Assembly: GCA_051251595.1 (NCBI GenBank)
Contig: JBPOFA010000002.1
Coordinates: forward strand, 62,001-126,000
From: NORP110 sp051251595
Lineage (GTDB): Bacteria > Pseudomonadota > Alphaproteobacteria > Rhodobacterales > Rhodobacteraceae
Reading direction: 5' to 3'
Length of the DNA: 64,000 nucleotides
Each line of letters begins with the position of its first letter. Position 1 is the stretch's first letter. Of this stretch, positions 7,803-15,040 are shown piece after piece. Under the pieces are notes generated by a model. That model saw only the letters and a program-made list of their open reading frames with translations. It was not told the origin of the DNA and did not search any database. The position numbers were made by a program, and so were the translations under genes.

Positions 7803-9626
7803 ATGGCACGTGCACCTCTTTTACAGCTTTCGAACATCTCGCTGACTTTCGGCGGTGATCCGGTCTTTTCAGACCTTGATATTGTCATGCAACCCCGCGA
7901 TCGCGTGGCGTTGGTGGGGCGCAATGGATCGGGCAAGTCGACCTTGATGAAGGTCATGGCCGGGTTGGTAGAGCCGGACACGGGCAGCCGCGTCTTAGCG
8001 CCGGGAACCACGGTCAGTTACATGGAGCAGGAACCCGAAATGGTCGGGTTCGCGACGCTTGGGGATTTCGCCTCCAGTGCTCTGCAACCTGGAGAGCAGT
8101 ATCGGGTGGACATGGCAGCTGAGGGGTTGAAATTCGATCCCGATACGGCTGTCGAGACAGCCTCGGGCGGCGAACGGCGGCGCGCGGCCCTGGCCAAGCT
8201 GTTGGCCGAAGCACCAGAACTTTTGCTGCTGGACGAGCCTACCAACCATTTGGACATCGAGGCGATTGCCTGGCTGGAAAATGAGCTGTCACAAACCCGC
8301 AGTGCCTTTCTGGTCATCAGCCACGACCGGGCCTTTTTGCGTGCTTTGACGCGGGCCACGCTGTGGCTGGATCGCGGCGTTGCACGGCGGCAGGATTTCG
8401 GGTTTGAGCGCTTTGAAGAATGGCGCGACAAGATTTGGGAAGAAGAAGACGACGCCCGTCATAAGCTGGATCGCAAGATCAAGGCAGAGGCCAGATGGGC
8501 GGTTGAGGGCATTTCGGCGCGGCGCAAACGCAATCAGGGCCGTGTGCGTGCGTTGGCGGACTTGCGGCGCGAACGCTCGGACATGATCCGTCGTCAGGGT
8601 ACAGCGGGTATGGCCTTTGAGGCTGGTGGCAAGTCCGGCAAACGCGTGGTTGAGGCCAAGAACCTGTCCAAAACCTTTGACGGTGAAACGATCCTAAGCG
8701 ATTTTTCACTGCGCATTGCTCGCGGGGATCGGATTGCCTTTGTTGGCCCCAATGGGGTCGGAAAAACAACGCTGATCAACATGTTGATCGGCAATATAGA
8801 ACCAGATTCGGGCACTGTAACTTTGGGCACCAATCTGGACGTTGCGGAATTTGACCAGAAACGCGCCGGGCTCGACCCGGATCTAAGTCTTTGGGACAAT
8901 CTGGTTTCCGCGCCGGGCATGGGCGTTTCGGGCAAGGCGGATCAGGTCATGGTGCGTGGAGAGCCGCGTCACGTGGTTGGCTATCTTAAGGAATTTCTGT
9001 TCACGGACGCTCAGGCCCGCGCCCCGGTGCGCAGCCTGTCGGGCGGTGAAAAGGCCCGGTTGCTGCTGGCCCGTCTGATGGCGCGCGAAAGCAATGTTCT
9101 GGTGCTGGACGAACCGACCAACGATCTGGATATCGAAACGCTGGACCTGCTGCAGGACATTCTGGGCGACTACACTGGCACGGTTCTGGTTGTCAGCCAC
9201 GACCGAGACTTCATTGATCGCGTGGCTACGATGACGGTTGCGATGGAAGGGGACGGGCAGGCCACTGTCTATGCTGGTGGCTGGACCGATTATCAAGCGC
9301 AGCGCGGCGAACGCACCGTTCCGGCAGCCCCTGACAAGGCCAAGAAGCCTATTGAAACCGCAGAAAAATCGGAAAAAGCCGCGCCCGCCAAAGCAGAAGG
9401 GCTTTCTTTTGCGGAACGTCACCGCCTGCAGGAACTGCCGCAAGTCATTGAACGGCTAGAGGCGGAAATCGCCAAGCTGAATGAATTCATGTCTGACCCG
9501 AATCTGTTCACAGAAGCCCCGGCGAAGTTCCAAAAGGCGACTGACGCCCTGACAGAACGCCACACGGCCCTGTCAGATGCCGAGGAAGAATGGTTGGCGC
9601 TGGAAGAACGCGCCGCGCAGGGCTAG
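7803..9626 (+). CDS. uup: ABC-F family ATPase, Uup-like
   Basis: A cytoplasmic, membrane-free ABC-F protein of 607 residues with two ATPase domains. Domain 1 has Walker A GRNGSGKST (about residues 36-44) and LLLDEPTNHLD; domain 2 has GPNGVGKTT and VLDEPTNDLD. A charged linker lies between them, and a C-terminal coiled coil (about residues 530-605, ERHRLQELPQVIERLEAEIAKL and on) marks it as Uup rather than EttA. Relatives act at the ribosome and affect transposon excision and translation. I use ATG 7803; the upstream in-frame start at 7641 lies inside olsB in another frame and adds unrelated residues. Confidence 0.92.
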   Translation: MARAPLLQLSNISLTFGGDPVFSDLDIVMQPRDRVALVGRNGSGKSTLMKVMAGLVEPDTGSRVLAPGTTVSYMEQEPEMVGFATLGDFASSALQPGEQYRVDMAAEGLKFDPDTAVETASGGERRRAALAKLLAEAPELLLLDEPTNHLDIEAIAWLENELSQTRSAFLVISHDRAFLRALTRATLWLDRGVARRQDFGFERFEEWRDKIWEEEDDARHKLDRKIKAEARWAVEGISARRKRNQGRVRALADLRRERSDMIRRQGTAGMAFEAGGKSGKRVVEAKNLSKTFDGETILSDFSLRIARGDRIAFVGPNGVGKTTLINMLIGNIEPDSGTVTLGTNLDVAEFDQKRAGLDPDLSLWDNLVSAPGMGVSGKADQVMVRGEPRHVVGYLKEFLFTDAQARAPVRSLSGGEKARLLLARLMARESNVLVLDEPTNDLDIETLDLLQDILGDYTGTVLVVSHDRDFIDRVATMTVAMEGDGQATVYAGGWTDYQAQRGERTVPAAPDKAKKPIETAEKSEKAAPAKAEGLSFAERHRLQELPQVIERLEAEIAKLNEFMSDPNLFTEAPAKFQKATDALTERHTALSDAEEEWLALEERAAQG

Positions 9627-9632
9627 GCCCCC

Positions 9633-11177
9633 TTAACTGGGCAGGTGAATGCGAAAGTTTTCGCGGAGTTTCCTGTCCAGCGCCGGATCAAACGCGGCCT
9701 GCGATCGTTCTGCCAAGATCTGCTCTTTGCGCGCCGTCGCTTTACGCAACAAATCCGGGCGGTCCAGTTCTTCCCATTCCTTGGGCGATGTTCGATCCCC
9801 CAGTTGCGGATAGACATATTCGCTTTGCATCAGGGTCAATGTCTGGTCTGACCCCAGATAATGCCCCGGCCCATTCAGGCAGACATCCCGCATCACGTCC
9901 AGGCTTAGGCTGTCTTCGGTCACCTCGATGCCGCGCACACAGCGTTGTGCCTGTCCCAGCATGTCGTCGCCCAGGATCAGGCTTTCATGGCAGAACCCCA
10001 GCAAAGACGCGTGCATCCCTGCACATTCATAAACCAGGTTAAGCCCCGCCAGACCCGCCATGACGGCAGAGGTGGCCTGTTCCCACCCGGCTTGCATGTC
10101 GGGCAGTTTGGAATCGGCAATACCCGCCGCCGCGCCGCCGGGGAGGTTGTAAAACTGGTGCATCTGGGCACAGGCCGAGGACAGCAAGGCCTGCTCTCCG
10201 GACCCGCCAGACATGGCGCCGGTGCGCAGGTCTGACACGAAGGGCCATGTGCCGAATATGATTGGATGCCCCGGTTGGATTACGTCGACATAGACCAGCC
10301 CGGCCAGACACTCTGCCACAGCCTGCATCACGGCCCCGGCCAGAGAGGCAGGCGCCGTCGCCCCGGCTTGCCCCGCAGACAGCAACAGCATGGGCATACC
10401 GGCCCGCACGCATTGTTCCATCGACTGGCAGGATTCGGTTGCGAATTTCATTGGTGGGACCACAAAGCAGTTCGAGGCCGACACAAAGGGCCGTGCCCGC
10501 CAGGCCTCTTCGCCGCCCGCGACCATGTGCAAAAACGCCATCAAGCCGGGGACAAAGCCCGGCTCACTGATAGAGGTGCCAATATGTTTGGTCGTGCCGG
10601 AACAACAGGCGTATAAGGTGTTGAGATCCATTTCAAAATTGTCAGCGATGTCGCGGGCGACAATCGGGCGCTGAAGAAAGTGGATATTGTCCAGCTGGTC
10701 CACAATGCGGGCCGCATCCTGCAGGTCTTGCGCTGTGGACAGACGATAGCTGCGATCCGCGACGTCGACCATGTGAACCGCTGCACCGGCCGTGCCATAG
10801 TAGACGCGGGTGCCAGAGACGGACATGTCATTCTTGGGGTCCCGCCCGAACAAGGTCAGGTCGCGGTTGGTGCGGGCCAGCACGTCCTCGACCAGGGCGC
10901 GGGGGAAGCGCAGACGCCCGTCCTCGCCCAGTATTGCGCCAGAGGCGACCATCAGATCGATCCCCGATTGCGGGGCATCGGCCAGCCCGATCTGTTCCAG
11001 CGCGTCGAGTGCTGCGCCGTGGATGCGCAGGACATCCGCTTGGCGAAGCGGGGCGTAGCGCCCGCCGCTGAGCCCCGGACGAACAGGGCGGATTTCTGTG
11101 GGCAGGGCGGCGGCGCGTTTGGCGTGGCGGGCGGTTCTGCCACCAGCGCGGCGGGGTGGGCGTGTTGTTGTGGTCAT
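9633..11177 (-). CDS. MttB-like (trimethylamine methyltransferase superfamily) protein, non-pyrrolysine type
   Basis: A 514-residue member of the MttB superfamily, corrinoid-linked methyltransferases acting on quaternary or tertiary amines. Family features include VYYGTAGAAVHMVDV (about residues 125-139), PFVSASNCFVVPPMKF, GATAPASLAGAV (about 282-293), GHPIIFGTWPFVSDLRTGAM, and YECAGMHASLLGFCHESL. The archaeal enzyme uses pyrrolysine (UAG); this frame runs through that region with no internal stop, so it is the non-Pyl type such as MtgB or MtpB. No corrinoid protein or partner methylase lies nearby. The substrate is unknown. The Arg/Ala-rich first 30 residues are not conserved. It follows the micro-ORF at 11211-11306 by 33 bases. 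Confidence 0.87.
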   Translation of the reverse strand: MTTTTRPPRRAGGRTARHAKRAAALPTEIRPVRPGLSGGRYAPLRQADVLRIHGAALDALEQIGLADAPQSGIDLMVASGAILGEDGRLRFPRALVEDVLARTNRDLTLFGRDPKNDMSVSGTRVYYGTAGAAVHMVDVADRSYRLSTAQDLQDAARIVDQLDNIHFLQRPIVARDIADNFEMDLNTLYACCSGTTKHIGTSISEPGFVPGLMAFLHMVAGGEEAWRARPFVSASNCFVVPPMKFATESCQSMEQCVRAGMPMLLLSAGQAGATAPASLAGAVMQAVAECLAGLVYVDVIQPGHPIIFGTWPFVSDLRTGAMSGGSGEQALLSSACAQMHQFYNLPGGAAAGIADSKLPDMQAGWEQATSAVMAGLAGLNLVYECAGMHASLLGFCHESLILGDDMLGQAQRCVRGIEVTEDSLSLDVMRDVCLNGPGHYLGSDQTLTLMQSEYVYPQLGDRTSPKEWEELDRPDLLRKATARKEQILAERSQAAFDPALDRKLRENFRIHLPS

Positions 11178-11210
11178 GGCGTGGCTCTTATGTTGGGGAT
11201 TTGAAAGGGT

Positions 11211-11306
11211 TCAAATACCGCCTTCAGGCCGCCCCCGTGCCGCACGTCCTCTGTCCGCCCCAATGGTGCGGTCAACCAACGCGATGAGCCAATCAAAACG
11301 ATCCAT
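11211..11306 (-). CDS. Candidate 31-residue micro-protein between the lyase and MttB-like genes
   Basis: An ATG at 11306 opens a frame of 31 codons ending in TGA at 11211-11213. The peptide begins MDRFDWLIALVDRTIGADRG and ends rich in Arg and Gly. What makes it stand out is a very strong ribosome site, AGGGAGGTCC, about 6 bases before the ATG, in a gap that otherwise has no gene. It is too short to be kept by most gene finders. It is co-directional with the lyase (ends 11391) and the MttB-like gene (starts 11177), so it may be translated as part of that mRNA, as a micro-protein or as a leader peptide. I do not recognise the family. Confidence 0.5.
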   Translation of the reverse strand: MDRFDWLIALVDRTIGADRGRAARGRPEGGI

Positions 11307-11390
11307 GGCCGGACCTCCCTGCAGATGAGTTTTGCGGGGAGGATTGACCAAGTCTTGCCTGTTTGCGCCATCGCGTCGTTTTTGAACGTC

Positions 11391-12206
11391 CTAGCCCAGC
11401 AGCTTGTCGATCTCGTCGCCACTGATCGTGCCTGCCCCCAATGGCGCAAAGTCGCCTTGCCCGAACATGGCCGTTGCGGCGTCATGAATGGCGCGGTGCG
11501 TCACCCGGGCCAGCGCAGAGCCCAGTGAAATGCGCGCCACGCCAATCTCGGCAAAGGCGGCGCGGCTGTACCGTGTGTACGGACCAGCGGCCAAGGCATT
11601 GACGGGTTTAGTGGTCGCGGCGCAGATGTCTTTCAGATCGTCGAAGCTTTTGGGAATGGGCACATAGATGCAATCGGCCCCGGCCTGATCAAAGGCAATG
11701 ACCCGGCGCAATGCTTCGGCCTGATCATATTGGCCGTTCATGACGCCATCGGCGCGGGCGACCAGCACGAAATCCCGCGGCAGGGCGCGGGCCGCAGCGG
11801 CGGCTGCGCGGATGCGTTCCACGGCCAGATCAAAGCCATAAGGTGTCGCGTCGGGCAGGTCGGTGTCTTCGATGGATATGCCCGCAAGGCCGACTTCGCC
11901 AGACAGGCGCACGGTTTCGGCCACAACATCCGGATCGGTGCCAAACCCATTTTCAAAATCCCCCGACACGGGCAGGCCTGTCGCGCCAACCAGGTCTTGA
12001 GCGTGGGACAGCGCCTCATCCCGTGTGACATGTCCCATATCCGGGCGGCCAAGGGTAAAGGCATGGGCGGCCGAGGATGTCCCGATGGCCTGTGCCCCAA
12101 GGGCGGCCAACATCTTTGCGCTGCCCAGATCCCAGGCATTGGCCAGAATGAACGGGTTTCCCGGTTGGTGCAGCGCCCGGAACTTTGCGCCAATGTCCTG
12201 TGTCAT
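11391..12206 (-). CDS. Isocitrate lyase / PEP mutase family protein
   Basis: A 271-residue TIM-barrel enzyme of the ICL/PEPM superfamily, which makes or breaks C-C or P-C bonds in 2-oxo-acid chemistry. The N-terminal FILANAWDLGSAKMLAALGA, GTSSAAHAFTLG and SGDFENGFG, GISIEDTD and VLVARADG are the active-site strands of this group. The usual lyase catalytic loop KKCGH is not seen, so it is neither a standard isocitrate lyase nor a clear methylisocitrate lyase; family members include oxaloacetate decarboxylase-like enzymes. I start at ATG 12206; a TTG one codon earlier is possible. A perfect 12-base palindrome, CCAATCGATTGG, lies at 12220-12231 just upstream. Confidence 0.82.
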   Translation of the reverse strand: MTQDIGAKFRALHQPGNPFILANAWDLGSAKMLAALGAQAIGTSSAAHAFTLGRPDMGHVTRDEALSHAQDLVGATGLPVSGDFENGFGTDPDVVAETVRLSGEVGLAGISIEDTDLPDATPYGFDLAVERIRAAAAAARALPRDFVLVARADGVMNGQYDQAEALRRVIAFDQAGADCIYVPIPKSFDDLKDICAATTKPVNALAAGPYTRYSRAAFAEIGVARISLGSALARVTHRAIHDAATAMFGQGDFAPLGAGTISGDEIDKLLG

Positions 12207-12219
12207 CAATTGTCCCTGT

Positions 12220-12231
12220 CCAATCGATTGG
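12220..12231. promoter_or_regulatory. Palindrome upstream of the PEP-mutase-like gene
   Basis: CCAATCGATTGG is a perfect 12-base inverted repeat, 14 to 25 bases before the start codon of the lyase gene on the minus strand. Its place suggests an operator overlapping the leader or promoter, but no neighbouring regulator is available to match with it. Confidence 0.3.
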
Positions 12232-12345
12232 GGTTATGGGGGCCATGCACAAGCCAGACCACAGCCTGTCAGTTTGATCAATAGAGATTGGCGGGCTGCA
12301 AAGTATGACCCGCAAAACAGGAAAAACGCGGCGCAGAACTGTGAC

Positions 12346-12963
12346 CTAGTCTATGCCGATGCCTATGTCGAATGAGACGGGCTGTGCCCCGGCATTAAGC
12401 ACCTCAACCACGTGATCCCCAGATTGCCACAGTTGGCCCTGATACGGCGTGTCCGATGATATGAGGTCCAGCAAAAGCGATCCGTCAGGGTTGACGATCT
12501 TGTAGTCAAGCGCGCCGCCGCGGGATCCCACATCGACGTTCAGAAACTGCCCCTCACCGGCACCCAGGATGTATCGCACAGATGTGTTGGGTTGCAGTGT
12601 TCCATTCAGGGCTATGCCGCTTGTTCCCGCGGCAAAAGAGACACGTTGCTCTCCAGAAACACTTGCAGCCTGCGCACCGTCCATTGCGCCGCCACCGTCG
12701 TCGGCACTGGCTGTGGCACTGCCAGCAAGGCGTAGATCTGCCACGACCGGCCCGGACCAGACGATACATTCATATTCGTTTCCGTCTCCATCACGCAGGC
12801 GCACCATGATCGCGGCTTCGCTGAACTCCTGGTCCAGGACCTCTCCCCCCACATTCCCATAACGCGAGATCAATTCATCTATGCAGGCATTTGCTTCGTC
12901 AGAGATGTCGGCAAATGCAGGCAGGGGCAAGAACAGAAGCGGAAGTAACAGTTTCTTGGTCAT
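12346..12963 (-). CDS. Secreted protein with a PliG-like C-terminal beta domain
   Basis: The 205-residue product has a signal peptide (KKLLLPLLFLPLPAFA, cleavage near residue 18), so it is exported. Residues about 22-75 form a short domain with two Cys (ANACIDELISRYG and GNEYECIVW) seen in various alphaproteobacterial periplasmic proteins. The C-terminal hundred residues (VSFAAGTSGIALNGTL, VRYILGAGEGQFLNVDV, YKIVNPDGSLLLD, GQLWQSGDHVVEVLNAGAQ) match the repeating pattern of inhibitors of g-type lysozyme, such as PliG, and related PPC-like sandwiches. Lysozyme inhibition is an inference only. ATG 12963 is chosen over 13017 because it places the signal peptide at the start. Confidence 0.65.
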   Translation of the reverse strand: MTKKLLLPLLFLPLPAFADISDEANACIDELISRYGNVGGEVLDQEFSEAAIMVRLRDGDGNEYECIVWSGPVVADLRLAGSATASADDGGGAMDGAQAASVSGEQRVSFAAGTSGIALNGTLQPNTSVRYILGAGEGQFLNVDVGSRGGALDYKIVNPDGSLLLDLISSDTPYQGQLWQSGDHVVEVLNAGAQPVSFDIGIGID

Positions 12964-13265
12964 GTCAGTATTCCTTGTCTGATTACAGATCTGATCACGA
13001 ACGGCACGGTTCATCATTGCATCAACGGGTGACTTCAGGGTCGCCGGAGTGACGTTCTGCGGAACAATTTAGCACGATCATCGGCTTCGACCACCTGCCG
13101 CGCGTTTTTTGTTTCCGGCTCACGGCCGCTGCGCGCCTGGCGATGGTCAAGACTTGAAAAAGCAAGACACCGAACTGTCGCGTCGCCCGATTGGCGAGGT
13201 GAGGCTCGACTTTGCAGTGGGGCGACACCACATAACACCTATAATTGCAGGATTGGAGCTTTTTG

Positions 13266-13823
13266 ATGAGTTTTCTTTCGAAACTACATTTGGTCGTGCT
13301 CGTGCTGCTATTGGCACCGGTTTCGGCTGTCGCGGAGGATGTCATGGTGGAAAATTTTGAGTTCCAGCCCGAAACGCGTTGGAATTTCTTTACCGATGGA
13401 GTCATGGGGGGCGTGTCCAGAGGACAGGTGACATTTGCCAAAGAAAACGGCGAAACTCATGCCCGTATGACCGGACAGGTCAGTACGGAAAATAATGGCG
13501 GTTTTATCCAGATCCGAATGGATTTGCCGGATGCTGCCCCAAAGGATGCCACAGGGGTGCGTTTGGTCGCGCGGGGCAATGACCAGAAGTATTTTGTCCA
13601 TATCCGAACAAGCGGGACGTTGCTGCCCTGGCAATATTACCAGGCCGGTTTCGACGTTACCGGCGATTGGGGGGAGGTCTTTCTGCCCTTCAAGGAGTTT
13701 GAGCCTTCAGGCCGATTGCTACGTGCCACGCCGCGCGCCACGAGCATCAAATCCATCGGGATCGTTGCCTTCGGCCGCGATCATCAGGCCGAGATTGACG
13801 TAAAGGAAGTTGGGTTCTACTGA
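13266..13823 (+). CDS. CIA30-domain protein with signal peptide
   Basis: A 185-residue protein related to complex I intermediate-associated protein 30 (NDUFAF1 family). It has an N-terminal signal peptide (LHLVVLVLLLAPVSAVAE, ending near residue 24) and then the CIA30 beta-sandwich: WNFFTDGVMGGVSRGQ, GGFIQIRMDL, GVRLVARGNDQKYFVHIR and GRDHQAEIDVKEVGFY. The bacterial CIA30 role is unknown; export argues against a direct copy of the mitochondrial matrix role. Start ATG 13266 follows TTGGAGC. It is divergent from the PliG-like gene and converges with soxR. Confidence 0.8.
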   Translation: MSFLSKLHLVVLVLLLAPVSAVAEDVMVENFEFQPETRWNFFTDGVMGGVSRGQVTFAKENGETHARMTGQVSTENNGGFIQIRMDLPDAAPKDATGVRLVARGNDQKYFVHIRTSGTLLPWQYYQAGFDVTGDWGEVFLPFKEFEPSGRLLRATPRATSIKSIGIVAFGRDHQAEIDVKEVGFY

Positions 13824-13868
13824 CAAAAACTGTTTTGCTTGTAATGGCGCGACGGCGCGGGCGACACC

Positions 13869-14333
13869 TTAGGTCTTTGGCGAGGGTGCCTTGTCCCCCA
13901 TCAAATACCGTGGCCCGGTGCCTTTTTCACGGGCACTGTCATCCGGGTTGTAGAGCTTGCATTTCTGCAGGGACAGACAGCCGCAACCGATGCAGCCATC
14001 CAGCTTGTCGCGCAGGGCGGTTAGCCCGTCGATGCGGGCATTGATGGTTCCGCGAAACATGCGGCTGATGCGGGTCCAGTCGGCCTTGGTCGGGGTGCGG
14101 TCATCGGGCAGGGCGCGGAACAGTTCGCGGATCTCGGCCAGGGTAAACCCCAGCTGTTGGGAAATCATCACAAAGCTGAGCCTGCGAATATCGGCCCTGT
14201 CATACCGTCGTTGGCCGCCGGAATTGCGCAGCGGGGCGACAAGGCCCTTTTCCTCGTAAAACCGAATGGCAGAAACGGCGAGCCCGGTGCGATCGGCCAA
14301 TTGCCCGATCGATAAGCCTTGTGACGGGGCCAT
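13869..14333 (-). CDS. soxR: Redox-sensitive transcriptional activator SoxR
   Basis: A 154-residue MerR-family sensor that binds a [2Fe-2S] cluster and activates promoters on oxidation by redox-cycling compounds. It has the MerR N-terminus (LSIGQLADRTGLAVSAIRFY), RRYDRADIRRLSFV, a dimer helix, and the SoxR-specific cysteine pattern CIGCGCLSLQKC at about residues 115-126. ATG 14333 is chosen; the longer frame from 14537 would run through the promoter and into the neighbouring gene. It is divergent from a VOC protein, with a SoxR box between them. Confidence 0.93.
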   Translation of the reverse strand: MAPSQGLSIGQLADRTGLAVSAIRFYEEKGLVAPLRNSGGQRRYDRADIRRLSFVMISQQLGFTLAEIRELFRALPDDRTPTKADWTRISRMFRGTINARIDGLTALRDKLDGCIGCGCLSLQKCKLYNPDDSAREKGTGPRYLMGDKAPSPKT

Positions 14334-14344
14334 GTGAATTCTCC

Positions 14345-14375
14345 TTGACCTAAACCTTACTTGAGGAATTAGAAA
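14345..14375 (+). promoter_or_regulatory. SoxR-dependent promoter and SoxR box
   Basis: CCTAAACCTTACTTGAGG at 14349-14366 matches 13 of 18 positions of the enterobacterial SoxR box (CCTCAAGTTAACTTGAGG), with a perfect right half. A -35 element TTGACC (14345-14350) and a -10-like TAGAAA (14370-14375) are separated by 19 bases, the long spacer expected of MerR-type promoters. It points to the VOC gene at 14404, which should be the SoxR target. Confidence 0.75.
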
Positions 14376-14403
14376 CGATTCGAAGATAACATCAAGAAGG
14401 AAA

Positions 14404-14799
14404 ATGACGATGACAACGGCAAGATTAGAGCATGTGAATTTCACGGTTCCCGATCCAAAGAAAACCGCCGACTGGCTGTGTGAGCTGTTTGGTTGGAAAA
14501 TCAGGTGGGAAGGCGGTTCGATCCACAACGGATTCACCGTGCATGTGGGTGGCGAGGACAGCTATTTCGCGATCTACACCGGGCCGAACCATGATCCCAA
14601 GGCGGGCGCTGACACCAGCTACAACCAAATCGGCGGGCTGAACCATGTGGGGATCGTTGTCGATGATCTGGATGAAATCGAAGCCAAGGTCAAAAAGCTT
14701 GGGTTTGAAGCGCATTCCCATGCGGATTACGAACCGGGGCGACGCTTTTACTTTCATGACGATGATGGCATCGAATATGAAATCATCAATTATGACTGA
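14404..14799 (+). CDS. VOC-family (glyoxalase/dioxygenase-fold) protein, likely SoxR target
   Basis: A 131-residue single vicinal-oxygen-chelate domain. Two beta-alpha-beta-beta-beta modules are seen: LEHVNFTVPDPKKTADWLCELFGWKI and LNHVGIVVDDLDEIEAKVKKLG, with metal-ligand type residues His in EHVNF, His in NHVGIV and Glu in GIEYEIINYD. Substrate is unknown; fold relatives include glyoxalase I and antibiotic-binding proteins. It starts at ATG 14404 behind AAGAAGGAAA, downstream of a SoxR box and divergent from soxR, which suggests a role in handling redox-cycling compounds. An intrinsic terminator follows at 14824. Confidence 0.87.
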   Translation: MTMTTARLEHVNFTVPDPKKTADWLCELFGWKIRWEGGSIHNGFTVHVGGEDSYFAIYTGPNHDPKAGADTSYNQIGGLNHVGIVVDDLDEIEAKVKKLGFEAHSHADYEPGRRFYFHDDDGIEYEIINYD

Positions 14800-14823
14800 T
14801 CTGTCTGGGACAGGATCAGGCGA

Positions 14824-14860
14824 AAACAGGTCGCGTTCAACCGCGGCCTGTTTGTTTTTT
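14824..14860 (+). terminator. Intrinsic terminator after the VOC gene
   Basis: A 12-base-pair stem, AAACAGGTCGCG with CGCGGCCTGTTT (one G-T wobble), closes a 6-base loop at 14836-14841 and is followed by TTTGTTTTTT-type T residues up to 14860. It ends the SoxR-controlled transcript before cysS. Confidence 0.8.
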
Positions 14861-15040
14861 GCCAGCGGCGCGCGGCAAAACACTTGGCAGGGTCCCAAGG
14901 GGCGTGTATGCACGACCCCATGAAGAGAACCGCAATCATTATCTGCTGCATTACCTGCTGACATACGTCACGCGGGCCGTTCTTCTTTTCTCTTTCAGTT
15001 GAAGTTGGTAAAGCCCGCGGGGACACCCGAAAGGCGCCTT

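Noticed and set aside
9633..11177. Pyrrolysine-type MttB with a UAG codon
   Set aside because: The frame is uninterrupted and no TAG lies in it, so it is the non-pyrrolysine form.
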